Source of the DNA: Azospirillum agricola
GTDB lineage: Bacteria; Pseudomonadota; Alphaproteobacteria; Azospirillales; Azospirillaceae
Direction of reading: 5' to 3'
DNA: 64,000 bases
NCBI RefSeq assembly: GCF_017876095.1
Contig: NZ_JAGINM010000014.1
Span: 1-64,000, forward strand
Made by a program: the position numbers and the translations under genes
In this document: piece by piece, positions 57,679-64,000 of the stretch
Numbering within the stretch: position 1 is the first letter of the stretch
Layout of the letters: each line of letters begins with the position of its first letter
Notes under the pieces: model-generated
What the model was told of the DNA's origin: nothing
Seen by the model: the letters and a program-made list of their open reading frames with translations, nothing else
Database searches by the model: none

Positions 57679-59078
57679 CGGTTGCGGCTCCCTGAAGCGA
57701 GGGGTGGGGTGTCGGTGGGCTTGGTCGCGGTCATCAATTCGTCGTAGAGGGCGATGTGCGCGGCCGCGGCCTCCCCGGTGCTGCGGACCGCCGGGATGTT
57801 GGCGGACAGCCGCTCCCACAGGCCGGGTTCGGTCATCGCGCGGGCCATCACGCGGGCGAGGTCGGCGGCGTCGTTGGGACGGACGTGCAGTCCGTCGATT
57901 CCGTCGCGCACCGCCTCGGCCATGCCGCCGATGCCGCTGCAGATGACCGGGCGGCCGTGCTGGAACGCCTCCTGGATCACCAGCGGCGCGTTCTCCCACC
58001 AGACCGACGGCATCACCACCCAGTCGGCGGCGGCCATCAGGGACGGCATCTCCTCGCGCCGGTAGGGGCCGTGGGCGACGGCGGTGCCGCGCGCCGCCTC
58101 GAAGCCGTCGGCGACGCGCTGGCGGAAGGCGTCGGCTTGGTAATGGCTGCCGCCATGCACGGCGAGCGTGGGGCCGAGCCCCTGGCGGGCCAGCCGCGCC
58201 GCCGCGTCGAGCGCCACGGTGACGCCCTTGAATGGGTTCAAATTGCCGAAATAGGCGAAGGCGTCGCGCCGCCCGCCGGGAGCGAGCGTGCGCGCCGCCG
58301 CCGGCGCCACCGCCGGGCGGCTGTTCGCCATCACCTGGATGCGCTCGGGCGCCAGCCCCCAGGCGACGTAGCGGTCGCGCAGGAAGCGGCTCGGCGCCAG
58401 GAAGCGGTCGACGAGGCCGAACATCGCCTTGATGTGCTTCTCGCGCAGCAGGAACTGGTCGGCCGGCCGGTCGGGGAAGCAGCGGTTGCAGGCGTCGGGC
58501 GAGGCGCCGGTGCACAGCGCCTGCCCGGCCCCCCCTTGTCCGCCCGTGGTGACCATCTGCCCGTCGTTGGCGCAGATCGGGTAGTAGTCGTGCAGCGTGT
58601 AGACGATCTTCGCGTCCGGGCAGACGCGGCGGATCAGGAACAGCATTTCCACGCCCAGCAGAAGGGTGTGGTGGATGTGGACGATGTTGGGCCGGAAGGC
58701 GCGCAGCAGCCCCGACAGGTCGGGGACCAGCCCGTGCAGGTCGATCTGGCTCTGGTGGAACTGGTCGAAATGACCGGCCCACAGCAGCACCTCGTCGGCG
58801 CTGCGGCCCAGCGTCTGGAAGCCGGTGCCGGGGCGCGGCCGGCGGTGGGTGTCGTTGGTGCAGGCGAGGAACAGGGCCTCGGCCCCCGCCGCCTTCAGAC
58901 CGCCGAACAACTCGTGCGCGAAGATCTCGGTGCCGCCCGGATGCAGGCTCGGGTGGTTGTGCGCGATCACCAGGACGCGCGGCGCCCGCGCCACGGCCGG
59001 GGTGGCGGCGGGTGCGGTGGCGGCGGTCACGCCGGGCGGAACCAGCGGCGGCAGGCGGCGGCGGGCGGCGCGGCTCAT
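57675..59078 (-). CDS. GT4-family glycosyltransferase, 467 aa
   Basis: GT-B fold. VLVIAHNHPSLHPGGTEIFA; IVYTLHDYYPICANDGQMV; Cys pair region CNRCFPDRPADQFL; FAYFGNLNPFKGVTVALDA; and WWENAPLVIQEAFQHGRPVI with the EAF donor-binding element. A Pro/Ala-rich N-terminus of about 35 residues precedes the fold. It overlaps both neighbours by four bases, so it is firmly part of the operon. Confidence 0.88.
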   Translation of the reverse strand: MSRAARRRLPPLVPPGVTAATAPAATPAVARAPRVLVIAHNHPSLHPGGTEIFAHELFGGLKAAGAEALFLACTNDTHRRPRPGTGFQTLGRSADEVLLWAGHFDQFHQSQIDLHGLVPDLSGLLRAFRPNIVHIHHTLLLGVEMLFLIRRVCPDAKIVYTLHDYYPICANDGQMVTTGGQGGAGQALCTGASPDACNRCFPDRPADQFLLREKHIKAMFGLVDRFLAPSRFLRDRYVAWGLAPERIQVMANSRPAVAPAAARTLAPGGRRDAFAYFGNLNPFKGVTVALDAAARLARQGLGPTLAVHGGSHYQADAFRQRVADGFEAARGTAVAHGPYRREEMPSLMAAADWVVMPSVWWENAPLVIQEAFQHGRPVICSGIGGMAEAVRDGIDGLHVRPNDAADLARVMARAMTEPGLWERLSANIPAVRSTGEAAAAHIALYDELMTATKPTDTPPLASGSRNR

Positions 59079-59902
59079 GCGGCGTCCCCTTTCCGGAGGA
59101 CCAGCAGATCCTGGAAATTCTCGGCGTCGGCCCGGCCGCTCCAATGGCCGTGCAGCACCGGCCGGGCGAGGTGCAGGCCCTGCGCCGCGAACAGGTCGAG
59201 CAGGAACGCCTCGTCGTAGGCGACGGCGGCGTTCGGGTTGGCCGGGTCGGCCAGCAGCTCCGGGCCGGGCGCGTCGGGGAAGGGCGGGCGCGCGGCGCCC
59301 TTGGCCATGCCGGCCCGCGCCGTCGCGTCGACCAGGAACAGGCTGAGGAAGCAGCGCCCGCCCGGCTTCAGAACGCGGGCGATCTCCGCCGCGTAGCGCG
59401 CCGTCTCGGCCGTGCGCAGGTGGGTGACCACCGAGGTCAGGAGGACGAAGTCGTAGCCGCCCGCCGCGAAGGGCAGGTTCGCCGCCCCGCCGTCGAGCCG
59501 GCCGTCCGGGTTGTACAGCCCGTTGGCGACGTCGAGATGGTGGAAGCGGAAGGACGGGTAGGCCGGCGTGATCGTCTCGGCGCACCAGCGGATGCCGTCG
59601 AGCACGATGTCGATGCCGTCATAGGCGGAGTCGAGATACTGGGTCAGCGGCAGCGCCATGCGGCCGATGCCGCAGCCGATCTCCAGCACCCGGTGGTCGG
59701 GGCGCAGCCCGCCCAGCCGCACGAAATGGCGCAGGAACTCGGCGCCGATGGCGCGGAAGTCGCCGTCGCCGATGAACTGGCGCTCCTGCGGCGGCACCGG
59801 CAGGAAGCGGTTGCGGGCGATCTGGGCGCACAGCCATTCCAGATGCGGGTCGGTCCGGCGGCGCAGGACGGCGAGCTGGGGGTTGGGCAGAATCGCGTTC
59901 AT
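59075..59902 (-). CDS. Class I SAM-dependent methyltransferase, 275 aa
   Basis: Rossmann methyltransferase: motif I VLEIGCGIGRMALPL, motif II region YDGIDIVLDGIRWC, and YDFVLLTSVVTHLRTAETAR. Probably O-methylates a sugar of the glycan made by this operon or caps the chain. Overlaps the GT2 gene upstream (ATGA) and the GT4 gene downstream. Confidence 0.85.
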   Translation of the reverse strand: MNAILPNPQLAVLRRRTDPHLEWLCAQIARNRFLPVPPQERQFIGDGDFRAIGAEFLRHFVRLGGLRPDHRVLEIGCGIGRMALPLTQYLDSAYDGIDIVLDGIRWCAETITPAYPSFRFHHLDVANGLYNPDGRLDGGAANLPFAAGGYDFVLLTSVVTHLRTAETARYAAEIARVLKPGGRCFLSLFLVDATARAGMAKGAARPPFPDAPGPELLADPANPNAAVAYDEAFLLDLFAAQGLHLARPVLHGHWSGRADAENFQDLLVLRKGDAA

Positions 59903-62214
59903 CGGATCACCTGTTTCTTTCCGGCGCGCGGAGCCTTGCGCGTCGCCGTCCGGCCCTTGGCGGCGGGCCTGTCGTCGCCGGCCTCCCAGGGGCGGGCCAT
60001 CAGATCGGCCATCTGGGCGGCCCAGCGGCGGCCATGGAGCCAGCGGTTGTGTTCGGAGGCGACGCCCCGCGTGTAGCCCTGGTGCCGGCCGATCGAGCGG
60101 CGCTCCAGATGGTACAGCTCGACCGCGGGGACGTAGCGGATGTCGAGCCCGGCCTCGCGGATGCGCAGGCAGAGGTCCGAATCCTCGAAATCGCCGATGA
60201 CGTAATCCTCGCAGAAGCCGCCGACCGCCTCGTAGACGGCGCGCGTCGTCAGCAGGCAGGCGCCGGTCACGCCGGGGACGGAGCGCGCCCGGCAGGCCGG
60301 GGCGAAGTCGCGCGGCAGGCCCTTGAAGTAATGGTGGTTGTACCAGTGGCCCTGGAGGTCGCGCTCGAAATAGAGGCCGGCGTGCTGGAGGCTGTCGTCG
60401 TCGAACAGCAGCTTCGGCCCGATGGCGCCGATGCCGGGGGCGCCGATGCCGGGCCGCGCCTCCAGCGCCGCCACCAGCGGCTCCAGCCAGCCGGCGCGGT
60501 CGGGAATGACGTCGGAGTTGAGGAACAGCAGGTGCTGTGCGCGGGCGTCGGCGACCCCGGCGTTGTTGGCGGCCGAATAGCCGAAGTTGGCCGACTGCAC
60601 CAGCAGGACCATCGGCAGGCCGTAGAGCCCGTGGAAGCCGCGCAGCAGATGCACCACCTCGTCGCGCTGCTCCGGGCTGTCGAGCACGAAGATCAGCTCG
60701 GCCCCGGCCATGCCCGGATCGGTGGCGAAGCTGGCGATCTGGAAGCGCAGGAACTCCAGCGTCCGGTAGAGCGGGATGATGACCGACACCGCCGGCTTGG
60801 CCGGCCGCTCGCCGAAGACCACCAGTTCGGGAGCCCCGCGCGTCGCCAGATGGGCGGCGTGCAGCGGGGCCACCGCCGGGGCGATCACGCTCTCCAGCAG
60901 CTCCGGCGTGGCGAAGCGCGGCGGCAGGCTGCCCAGCACGGCGGCGCGGGCGTCGGCGTGGGCGCGCGGGCGCGGCGGCGGCACCAGCCGGATGCTTCCG
61001 CCGGAGGCGAGCCGCAGCTCGGCGCTGACCTGGAGGGCGGCGGCCGGTTCGGGCGTGCCGGGCAGATGGGCAACGAAGCCGCTGCGGTCGATGCCGGTGT
61101 CGCCGTAGAGCTTGGCGACATCGGCGCGCGGGAAGCGGTGAACGAGGCGGTCGAGGTGCCGTTCGCCGCCGAAGGGCGTGTGCACCGTCAGCCCGGCGGC
61201 CAGCCCGTGCGGGTCGTGGATCCAGCCGGCGAGGAACAGCCCGCCATCCTCGGTCGGGACGGCGAGGTCGAGCGAGGCGCCGATCGGGCGCTTGGCGTCG
61301 GCCGCCTGCCGGCGGGGCAGCGGCGCCAGGGCCTGCAACTCGCCGACGGCCGAGGCGGCGGCCGGGTCGCTGAGGCCGCGCCGGGCAAGGCCGCGCAGCA
61401 GGTAGGGGCGCAGGGCGGCGTCGGCGTCGCGTTGGGCCGCCAGATGGTCCGTCAGGGCCGGCAGCGCCGCCGGCGGCGCCGGGAAGCGGCGGCAGGCAAC
61501 GCCGTTGGCGCCCAGCACCACCAGCAGATTGCCCGGCGCGCAGAGCGCGCGGTCGATCAGCAGGTCGAAGACGGCGCGGTCGCGCCGGGGATCGGCGTCG
61601 CCGACGCAGACGCCGAAGGGCGCCGGCCCGACCGCGCCGGGGCCGACCACCACGGCGCCGGTCACCGCGCCGAAGCGGGCCGACAGCAGGCCGGAGCACA
61701 GCGTCAGGTCGCCGCCAGCCGTCGCCCGGACCGTCATCGGGGCCGGCGTCGGCGACAGCCCGAGCACCAGGGTCCGGCACAGGGCGGCGAAGCCGGCGTC
61801 GGCGCGCAGCACCGGGGTCGAGCAGGCGAAATCGAAGAGGAAGCGCAGCACGCGCAGCCGGGCCGCCGAATCGAGGCTGCCCAGCAGCCCCGCCGGGTCG
61901 AGGGCGTCGGCCCCGCTTTCCGCGCGCAGTTCGGCGATGACGCGGTCCCGCGCGATGAAGTGGATCGGCGTCGCCGGATCCTGCGGCGCCCGCAGGATCG
62001 CCAGCACCCGCCGGCCGCCCCATTCGGTGCGCAGGGTCAGTGTGGTGAAGGGCGGGCGGATCGCCCCGGAATCGATGCCGGGCTTGATCGGACCCTCATG
62101 GTCGTCAACCCCCGCGTCCGACGTCCAGGACGCGAGCAGGAAACGCCGGCCCAGCGCAAGGCTCTGCGCGGGGGCGATCGAGGCCGAGGTCGGCAGGACG
62201 GCGAGCACGGTCAT
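59899..62214 (-). CDS. GT2-family glycosyltransferase with large N-terminal region, 771 aa
   Basis: Residues about 470-720 form a family-2 GT-A domain: VSVIIPLYRTLEFLRFQIAS, QSANFGYSAANNAGV, FLNSDVIPDRAGWLEPLVAA with the NSDV in place of DxD, and GDFEDSDLCLRIREAGLDI as the acceptor-side acidic motif. Residues about 315-400 hold the GLFLAGWIHDPHGLAAGLTV module. The basic tail (KGRTATRKAPRAGKKQ) may contact membrane lipids. First gene of the glycan run after the RTX gene. Confidence 0.85.
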   Translation of the reverse strand: MTVLAVLPTSASIAPAQSLALGRRFLLASWTSDAGVDDHEGPIKPGIDSGAIRPPFTTLTLRTEWGGRRVLAILRAPQDPATPIHFIARDRVIAELRAESGADALDPAGLLGSLDSAARLRVLRFLFDFACSTPVLRADAGFAALCRTLVLGLSPTPAPMTVRATAGGDLTLCSGLLSARFGAVTGAVVVGPGAVGPAPFGVCVGDADPRRDRAVFDLLIDRALCAPGNLLVVLGANGVACRRFPAPPAALPALTDHLAAQRDADAALRPYLLRGLARRGLSDPAAASAVGELQALAPLPRRQAADAKRPIGASLDLAVPTEDGGLFLAGWIHDPHGLAAGLTVHTPFGGERHLDRLVHRFPRADVAKLYGDTGIDRSGFVAHLPGTPEPAAALQVSAELRLASGGSIRLVPPPRPRAHADARAAVLGSLPPRFATPELLESVIAPAVAPLHAAHLATRGAPELVVFGERPAKPAVSVIIPLYRTLEFLRFQIASFATDPGMAGAELIFVLDSPEQRDEVVHLLRGFHGLYGLPMVLLVQSANFGYSAANNAGVADARAQHLLFLNSDVIPDRAGWLEPLVAALEARPGIGAPGIGAIGPKLLFDDDSLQHAGLYFERDLQGHWYNHHYFKGLPRDFAPACRARSVPGVTGACLLTTRAVYEAVGGFCEDYVIGDFEDSDLCLRIREAGLDIRYVPAVELYHLERRSIGRHQGYTRGVASEHNRWLHGRRWAAQMADLMARPWEAGDDRPAAKGRTATRKAPRAGKKQVIR

Positions 62215-62316
62215 GGAGGACGATCCCGGCGTTTCGTTGAAGTCTTCGAGGTCGGACCGGCGGCGGCTCGGCGCCGCCGGTCCTGTCCTCAGGCGAGGTC
62301 GGCGGATGGGAACCGC

Positions 62317-63138
62317 TTAGTGGATGACGAAGTAATCGTTGGGATGGGTGTGGATGTCGTCGGCCGACACCCCCTTCAGCGTGATGCTGTCGCCGTTGCC
62401 GAGGTCGATCACCGCGTCGCCGTGCTGGTCGGTGACGCGGCTGGCCAGATCGGCGGCGTCGGTCACCTTCAGGCCGTTGATGTTGCGGGCGATCTGCAAC
62501 ACGTCCTCGCCGGCCTTGAAGTCCAGGACCACGTCCTGGCCGCCGCCGCCGGAGAAGATGAAGACGTCGTGGCCCTCGCCGCCCGACAGGATGTCGTCGC
62601 CCTTGCCGCCTTCCAGGCGGTCGTTGCCGGCGTCGCCCATCAGGATGTCGTCACCGTCGCCACCGCGCAGGATGTCGTCGCCGGTGCCGCCGCGCAGGTA
62701 ATCGTTGCCCTTGCCGCCGTCGAGGATGTCGTTGTGGCCGCCGCCCATCAGGGTGTCGTCGCCGGTGCCGCCGGTCAGGATGTCGTCGCCGTCGCCGCCG
62801 GACAGGACGTCGTCGCCCTTGCCGCCGTCGAGCATGTCGCGGCCTCGGCCACCGATCAGGACGTCGTCACCATTCCCCCCCAGGATGATGTCGTCGCCGT
62901 CGCCGCCGTCGAGCGTGTCGCCGCCGTTGCCGCCGAGCAGCACGTCGGCCCCGCTGCCGCCATGGACGTAGTCCGCACCGTTGCCGCCCAACAGGGCGTC
63001 GCGACCATCGCCGCCGAGCAGCGTGTCGGCGCCGTTGCCGCCGAACAGCGTGTCATCACCCACGCCGCCGTCGAGCAGGTCGCCCTTGTTGGTCCCGAAA
63101 TGAAGATCGTCGTAAGTGCCCCCAGGAACCGTAGCCAT
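62317..63138 (-). CDS. RTX calcium-binding protein secreted by a type I system, 273 aa
   Basis: Nineteen consecutive glycine/aspartate nonapeptides of the GGxGxDxLx type (e.g. GGDGDDILT, GGKGDDVLS) form a calcium beta-roll at residues about 20-195. The following 75 residues (QDVVLDFKAGEDVLQIARNI ... DYFVIH) form a cap and a C-terminal secretion signal. There is no enzymatic domain, so it is a structural or adhesive RTX protein. AAAGGAGAC supports ATG 63138. It lies upstream of the HlyD-type gene's end. Confidence 0.88.
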   Translation of the reverse strand: MATVPGGTYDDLHFGTNKGDLLDGGVGDDTLFGGNGADTLLGGDGRDALLGGNGADYVHGGSGADVLLGGNGGDTLDGGDGDDIILGGNGDDVLIGGRGRDMLDGGKGDDVLSGGDGDDILTGGTGDDTLMGGGHNDILDGGKGNDYLRGGTGDDILRGGDGDDILMGDAGNDRLEGGKGDDILSGGEGHDVFIFSGGGGQDVVLDFKAGEDVLQIARNINGLKVTDAADLASRVTDQHGDAVIDLGNGDSITLKGVSADDIHTHPNDYFVIH

Positions 63139-63455
63139 TTTTGCTGTCTCCTTTGGCGAAGTGTTTGGACGTGGCCGCGGGAGCGACCTAACTCGAAATC
63201 GCGAGCCGTCTCTTTCGGTGTATCCAAAATCCTGCGGATGATCCTGTGATAAAACACGGTCACTCGAAAGAGAAAAAAGAGTCAAAATGCAAAATCTCTC
63301 AGACAACTGCATTCTCAATATTTTCAAAAAGACAGTAATATTGAACTCTTTCGAATTTCATTCCATTTTACGTTTTAAAAATGGCTGGCATGGCGGACGA
63401 TCCATAGGTTGAAAGGGCGCTTTCAGACGTGCTGGACTCGCGAACTCTTCAAGCG
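63139..63455. other. AT-rich promoter interval of the RTX gene
   Basis: A 317-bp interval with markedly low GC from about 63240 to 63400, free of convincing genes. Several TTGACT/TTGAAA-like and A/T-rich -10-like elements occur on the minus strand, but no single pair has good spacing. The AT-rich stretch suggests binding of nucleoid proteins and a tightly regulated promoter. Confidence 0.4.
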
Positions 63456-63490
63456 AAAAGGGGCCGGCGCATGGTGCGCCGGCCCCTTTT
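63456..63490 (-). terminator. Perfect long-stem terminator
   Basis: AAAAGGGGCCGGCGCA - TGG - TGCGCCGGCCCCTTTT: a perfect 16-bp stem with T-runs on both strands, so it can act in either direction. It lies between the HlyD-type gene and the RTX promoter and would separate the two leftward units. Confidence 0.88.
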
Positions 63491-63557
63491 GAAAACCGGG
63501 TCGGGAGATCGTTCCGCCCAGCCCGCCTTCGCGCATAGGCGCTGGCATTGCCAAGTC

Positions 63558-63608
63558 AGCCCCCACCTATCCTCCCCCGCCCAGCTGGAGAGGGGTGGGA
63601 TGGGGGCT
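63558..63608. repeat. Imperfect inverted repeat, REP-like
   Basis: AGCCCCCACCTATCCTCCCC faces GGGGTGGGATGGGGGCT with a 14-base loop. Intergenic, GC-rich, and adjacent to another REP-like element. Either a second terminator or a member of a dispersed repeat family. Confidence 0.5.
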
Positions 63609-63659
63609 AAGAGCGCCTAGCAGAATTCCGTTTTCGCCATCGATGCCCCATGGAACCGG

Positions 63660-63739
63660 CATCCCCGCGAAGGCGGGGATCCAGGCTTTTCCCATTGGTT
63701 CCGCTCGGAAAACTCTGGATCCCCGCCTTCGCGGGGATG
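63660..63739. repeat. REP-like pair of perfect 25-bp inverted copies
   Basis: A 25-bp unit (63660-63684) containing CCCCGC-GAAG-GCGGGG is repeated exactly in reverse orientation at 63715-63739. Such bipartite palindromes with CCCCGCGAAGGCGGGGAT are widely dispersed between genes of alphaproteobacteria and behave like REP/BIME elements. It lies downstream of the HlyD-type gene. Confidence 0.8.
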
Positions 63740-63794
63740 ACGAGGCGAGAGACGACTCAAGCTTCTGTTAGGCGCTCCAACCTGCCAAAGCGCA

Positions 63795-64000
63795 TCAATT
63801 CTCGCGGAAGGCGCGGTGCATGCCGTCGGTCAGCGGCGTCAGGAAATAGTCGATCGCCTTGCGGGCGTGGCCGTGGATCATCACCTCGGCCGGCATGCCG
63901 GGGTGCAGCTCGACGTTCGGAATGCTCTTCAGCGTCGCGGCGTCGAGGCTGACCCGCGCCGCGAAATAGGGCGCGCCGGTCCGCTCGTCCTGGAGCTGGT
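63795..64000 (-). CDS. HlyD-family type I secretion adaptor, C-terminal part
   Basis: The frame enters from the window edge and ends at TGA 63795. The visible 67 residues (YFAARVSLDAATLKSI, VELHPGMPAEVMIHGHARKA, IDYFLTPLTDGMHRAFREN) match the end of HlyD/PrtE periplasmic adaptors: the PGMPAEVMI block and the YFLTPLTDGMxRAFRE ending are diagnostic. It would link an ABC exporter with an outer-membrane channel to secrete the RTX protein encoded next to it. Confidence 0.88.
   Translation of the reverse strand, partial: QLQDERTGAPYFAARVSLDAATLKSIPNVELHPGMPAEVMIHGHARKAIDYFLTPLTDGMHRAFREN

Noticed and set aside
62330..63110. Short regular DNA repeats resembling a CRISPR array
   Set aside because: They are in-frame codons for RTX nonapeptides with a 27-bp period and no spacers.
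60034..63249. 1071-codon open frame on the plus strand
   Set aside because: It is antisense to the GT2 and RTX genes, has no recognisable domain, and its length is explained by GC-rich third positions on the other strand.

Overview
The window looks like a high-GC alphaproteobacterial chromosome, most like Azospirillum or a close Rhodospirillales relative. This rests on the very high GC3, the style of the surface-glycan genes on the right, and the mix of Crp, LuxR and RpoH type regulators; no rRNA or full tRNA is present to confirm it. About 80% of the window (roughly 95 to 50300) is a temperate, short-tailed (podovirus-like) prophage. Its right end is a 50-base duplicate of the 3' part of a tRNA-Arg(CCG) gene at 50251-50300. 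The left end and the integrase lie outside the window.

Left arm (1-10.1 kb, leftward): an early operon of tightly overlapping genes. It holds a RecT annealase, a YqaJ/lambda-exonuclease-type nuclease, a DnaQ-like exonuclease and a coiled-coil partner, followed by many small phage proteins. Transcription should start at about 10.03 kb from a promoter flanked and overlapped by two copies of the palindrome TCGCGT-N4-ACGCGA. At the extreme left a PAPS-reductase-like gene loses recognisable similarity at about position 96, where a converging plus-strand frame ends.

Accessory and switch region (10.1-16.4 kb): small secreted or membrane proteins, a low-GC divergent gene pair (11.05-12.03 kb), a ribbon-helix-helix regulator facing a 257-residue acetyltransferase-like protein across a palindrome-rich gap, a Crp-type regulator behind a perfect 20-bp palindrome, and a lambda-like immunity region. 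In the immunity region a 131-residue repressor with no peptidase domain (15869-16264) is divergent from a 76-residue Cro-like protein (16358-16588). Three further copies of the 16-bp operator lie between them, and the cro promoter appears to give a leaderless message.

Rightward early and middle operon (16.4-21.7 kb): Cro-like protein, a membrane peptide, a protein with two LuxR-type helix-turn-helix domains, an RpoH-like sigma factor with an RpoH box, an adenine methyltransferase, and a DUF1376 replication protein with a DnaA-N-like tail. Late genes (21.85-49.2 kb) follow: terminase small subunit, a large terminase split into separate ATPase and nuclease genes by four small genes (one Tad2/DUF2829-like), portal, scaffold, N4-gp56-type capsid protein, connectors, nozzle, tail fibre, holin, lysozyme, and a set of internal or ejected proteins ending in a 2376-residue polyvalent protein with an HEVIH motif. 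Two leftward membrane-protein genes sit beside the attachment site.

Host region (50.3-64 kb): a small lipoprotein, then a leftward cluster for a surface glycan: a GT2 glycosyltransferase, a methyltransferase, two GT4 glycosyltransferases, a GT2-like protein, a secreted beta-propeller-like protein, a polysaccharide pyruvyl transferase and a membrane-anchored coiled-coil protein. It sits next to an RTX calcium-binding protein and the end of a HlyD-type type I secretion adaptor gene, so an exported RTX protein and a cell-surface glycan are probably made by the same locus.
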